Shown here: piece by piece, positions 38,161 to 40,120 of the stretch
Numbering within the stretch: position 1 is the stretch's first letter
Layout: each line of letters opens with the position of its first letter
Assembly (NCBI GenBank): GCA_913065025.1
Contig: CAJYAP010000008.1
Span: forward strand, 1 to 40,120
Source of the DNA: an uncultured Gammaproteobacteria bacterium
GTDB taxonomy: Bacteria; Pseudomonadota; Gammaproteobacteria; Poriferisulfidales; GCA-002705445
Direction of reading: 5' to 3'
DNA: 40,120 nt
Program-made: the position numbers and the translations under genes
Notes under the pieces: generated by a model
The model's input: only the letters and a program-made list of their open reading frames with translations
Database searches by the model: none
What the model was told of the DNA's origin: nothing

Positions 38161-38262
38161 ATGTATAAACTTGCAAAAATAATGGCGGCACATCCAAATA
38201 GGAAAATCAATGGCCAGTACAGAAGATTGTACTATCGTGGAGTAATGCCACACAAGCTGTAA
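38161..38262 (+). CDS. Untracked 33-aa basic small protein, unknown function
   Basis: MYKLAKIMAAHPNRKINGQYRRLYYRGVMPHKL; AAGGAGG at 38150-38156, 4 nt before ATG; possible promoter TTGCAA-N18-TATCAT (38048-38077). Confidence 0.5.
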   Translation: MYKLAKIMAAHPNRKINGQYRRLYYRGVMPHKL

Positions 38263-38288
38263 GCTATACTTAACCTAATGTTAAGAAA

Positions 38289-38314
38289 GAGTCCATCTAT
38301 TTATAGATGGGCTC
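38289..38314. terminator. Strong hairpin, probable terminator for the 38313-38942 gene on the minus strand
   Basis: GAGTCCATCTAT-TT-ATAGATGGGCTC, 12-bp potential stem with one G-U; on the minus strand followed by TTTCTT. Confidence 0.65.
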
Positions 38315-38942
38315 ACTTAGGTTCATTAGTTATAAAAAAATTTTCTACTCTTTTTTTTAAATATAATTCAGATAAATAAAACGGTAACATGTCACGACAT
38401 TTTAATCCTAATTTCTCAGCTGCATTTACATCTTTTTCTTTATTTTTTTTTGTTACTTCTTTAGCCTCTAAAACTTGAGGATCTTTTTCTTGAATCTCTT
38501 TTTTTAAAACCCCACCTAATAAAAAAATTACTCTGCTAGCATGTCTGTTACCAAGTAAAAATTCGTCTATGTCATTAGATACCTCTTTTGAAGTATGGTT
38601 TCCTAAGCTATCAAAATTTAATTTACCTTCTTTTTTGGCTACAAACTCTTTATTAATTAAATCAAATAATTTTTTTTCAAATTTTTTAAATTCATTGGGG
38701 CAGATATGATTCTCAAAGCATAATTTCAATATTGTTTGATCTGGCGATGAGCTATAAGGTTTTTTATTTGTAATCAACTCTGATAAAGCAACCGTTTTAA
38801 AAAAGTATCCTATCATATATGGATCTGTCCACATTTTTTCAGGTACTTTTTTTTCTGGTGACCATTCTTCTATAGAACTTAATAAAGTAGATAGAGATTC
38901 GTAAATTTTTTTTGCCTTTGAAGCTTTTGATAATCCAAACAT
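38313..38942 (-). CDS. Hypothetical protein (209 aa)
   Basis: Long clean ORF MFGLSKASKAKKIYESLSTLLSSIEEWSPEKKVPEKMWTDPYMIGYFFKTVALSELI...; no family recognised. Confidence 0.65.
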   Translation of the reverse strand: MFGLSKASKAKKIYESLSTLLSSIEEWSPEKKVPEKMWTDPYMIGYFFKTVALSELITNKKPYSSSPDQTILKLCFENHICPNEFKKFEKKLFDLINKEFVAKKEGKLNFDSLGNHTSKEVSNDIDEFLLGNRHASRVIFLLGGVLKKEIQEKDPQVLEAKEVTKKNKEKDVNAAEKLGLKCRDMLPFYLSELYLKKRVENFFITNEPK

Positions 38943-38954
38943 ATTTTTATTATA

Positions 38955-39374
38955 TTATTCGCCCATTATATTAACAATTACTTTTCGACTGTAACCACGA
39001 TTTCTATGTTCATATAAATACAAACCTTGCCATGTCCCAAGCTCTAGCTTCGAATTAATTATTGGTATAGAAAGACTTGTGTTTGTCAAAAGGCTTCTTA
39101 TATGTGCTGGCATATCATCAGGTCCTTCAGAGTTATGCTCGTATAGATTTTCATCTTCAGTTACCAGCCTTTTAAAAAATGATTCTATATCTCTTAAAAC
39201 AGATGGGTCTGCGTTTTCTTGTATTATTAATGAAGCGGAGGTATGTTGTATAAATAAAGAACACAATCCATTTTGGACTTTTGAGTTTTCCACTTGTTGA
39301 GAAATTTCATAAGTAATATCAATTAAGCATTTTGGTTTAGTATTGATGTTGAGATTTAAATTAATAGTCTTCAT
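38955..39374 (-). CDS. yjbQ: YjbQ family protein (UPF0047)
   Basis: GLCSLFIQHTSASLIIQENADPSVLRDIESFFKRL, LGTWQGLYLYEHRNRGYSRKVIV. Confidence 0.92.
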   Translation of the reverse strand: MKTINLNLNINTKPKCLIDITYEISQQVENSKVQNGLCSLFIQHTSASLIIQENADPSVLRDIESFFKRLVTEDENLYEHNSEGPDDMPAHIRSLLTNTSLSIPIINSKLELGTWQGLYLYEHRNRGYSRKVIVNIMGE

Positions 39375-39446
39375 AATTTATTTAAAGTATTATATAAATA
39401 ATATTTTTGCAAATTCGTTTAACATAGTTATATTTTATAAAGACAT

Positions 39447-40120
39447 ATGATCGTTAAAGAACAATATGATTATCAAATTGGTACTGATACATTTCAGGGA
39501 TTCATTTGTTATGATAATGAAATTGAAAAACCCCTTTCTGGAATTTTAGTATCTCATCAATATTCAGGATGCTCTAAGTTAGAAGAAAGAAAATGTGAGT
39601 TTTTAGCAAAAGCTGGATATTTTGCATTTGCTGTCGATCTTTATGGAAAAGGGATAAGAGGAAAAACACCAGAAGAGTCTTTAGATTTAATGAATGAACT
39701 ATCGAAAGATAGAACTGTAATATCAAAAAGATTAAATCATTGCTTAACTTTATTAAAAGATCAAAAGCTGGTTGACAGCAATAAAGTCGCAGCAATTGGA
39801 TACTGTTTTGGCGGGAGATGTGTTCTTGATTTAGCTAGATCTGGTGCAGAATTAAATTTAGTTGTTTCTTTTCATGGAATATATGACAGGCCAAATATAG
39901 GTAACCCTAAAAATATAAAAACTCCAGTACTAATATTGCATGGTGACGAAGATCCTTATGCAACAGAAAATGATCTTAAAAATCTCCTAACTGAATTAAA
40001 AGAAAAAAATACAAAATGGTTTGTGCATATCTTTGGTGGTGTTGCGCATGCTTTTACTAATCCAGATGCCAATGACGAATCAAATGGTCTTAAATATGAT
40101 AGGGATGCAATGCATATGTC
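39447..40120 (+). CDS. Dienelactone hydrolase family protein, runs off window end
   Basis: MIVKEQYDYQIGTDTFQGFICYDN...; nucleophile elbow GYCFGGRC, ILHGDEDPY, GGVAHAFTNP. Not in ORF track because there is no stop inside the window. Confidence 0.9.
   Translation, partial: MIVKEQYDYQIGTDTFQGFICYDNEIEKPLSGILVSHQYSGCSKLEERKCEFLAKAGYFAFAVDLYGKGIRGKTPEESLDLMNELSKDRTVISKRLNHCLTLLKDQKLVDSNKVAAIGYCFGGRCVLDLARSGAELNLVVSFHGIYDRPNIGNPKNIKTPVLILHGDEDPYATENDLKNLLTELKEKNTKWFVHIFGGVAHAFTNPDANDESNGLKYDRDAMHM

Noticed and set aside
39574-39795. 73-aa minus-strand ORF near the window end
   Set aside because: Antisense to the dienelactone hydrolase reading frame, which has a complete catalytic motif set.
1-40120. 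CRISPR, transposon, prophage, toxin-antitoxin or defence island
   Set aside because: No spaced direct repeats, transposase, integrase or phage-like ORFs were seen; gene order is core chromosomal and both tRNAs lack an adjacent integrase.

Overview
The window is an AT-rich (about 30% GC by eye), gene-dense stretch of a gammaproteobacterial chromosome, with gene content and style resembling a streamlined marine lineage such as SAR86 (taxonomy is inference). Most of it is housekeeping: lapB-lapA-ihfB-rpsA-cmk-aroA-tyrA-pheA-gyrA, ubiG-gph, split transhydrogenase pntAa/Ab/B, scpA/scpB, yciB, mlaA, argG-grxD-asnB-like, queG, pgi-panD-panC-panB-dNK-folK-pcnB, rpsP-rimM-trmD-rplS, tRNA-Leu(CAA), tRNA-Arg(CCT), pdxH, msrA and yjbQ. 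I saw no CRISPR array, IS element, prophage or defence island. Three places are worth a second look. (1) A peroxide-response locus: an OxyR that keeps the peroxidatic Cys but has Trp at the canonical resolving-Cys position, a near-consensus 37-bp OxyR box in the divergent promoter, and a rubredoxin-less rubrerythrin / CCG-domain Fe-S protein / DUF3501 gene set. (2) A putative copper locus: a DUF2182 membrane protein with a complete PCuAC-type copper-chaperone domain (perfect H-X10-M-X21-H-X-M) and Met-rich stretches in its first periplasmic loop, divergent from a DUF1326 gene. (3) An untracked 33-codon ORF with a perfect AAGGAGG Shine-Dalgarno and flanking hairpins. All identifications come from reading the sequence and recalled family motifs; no database search was run.
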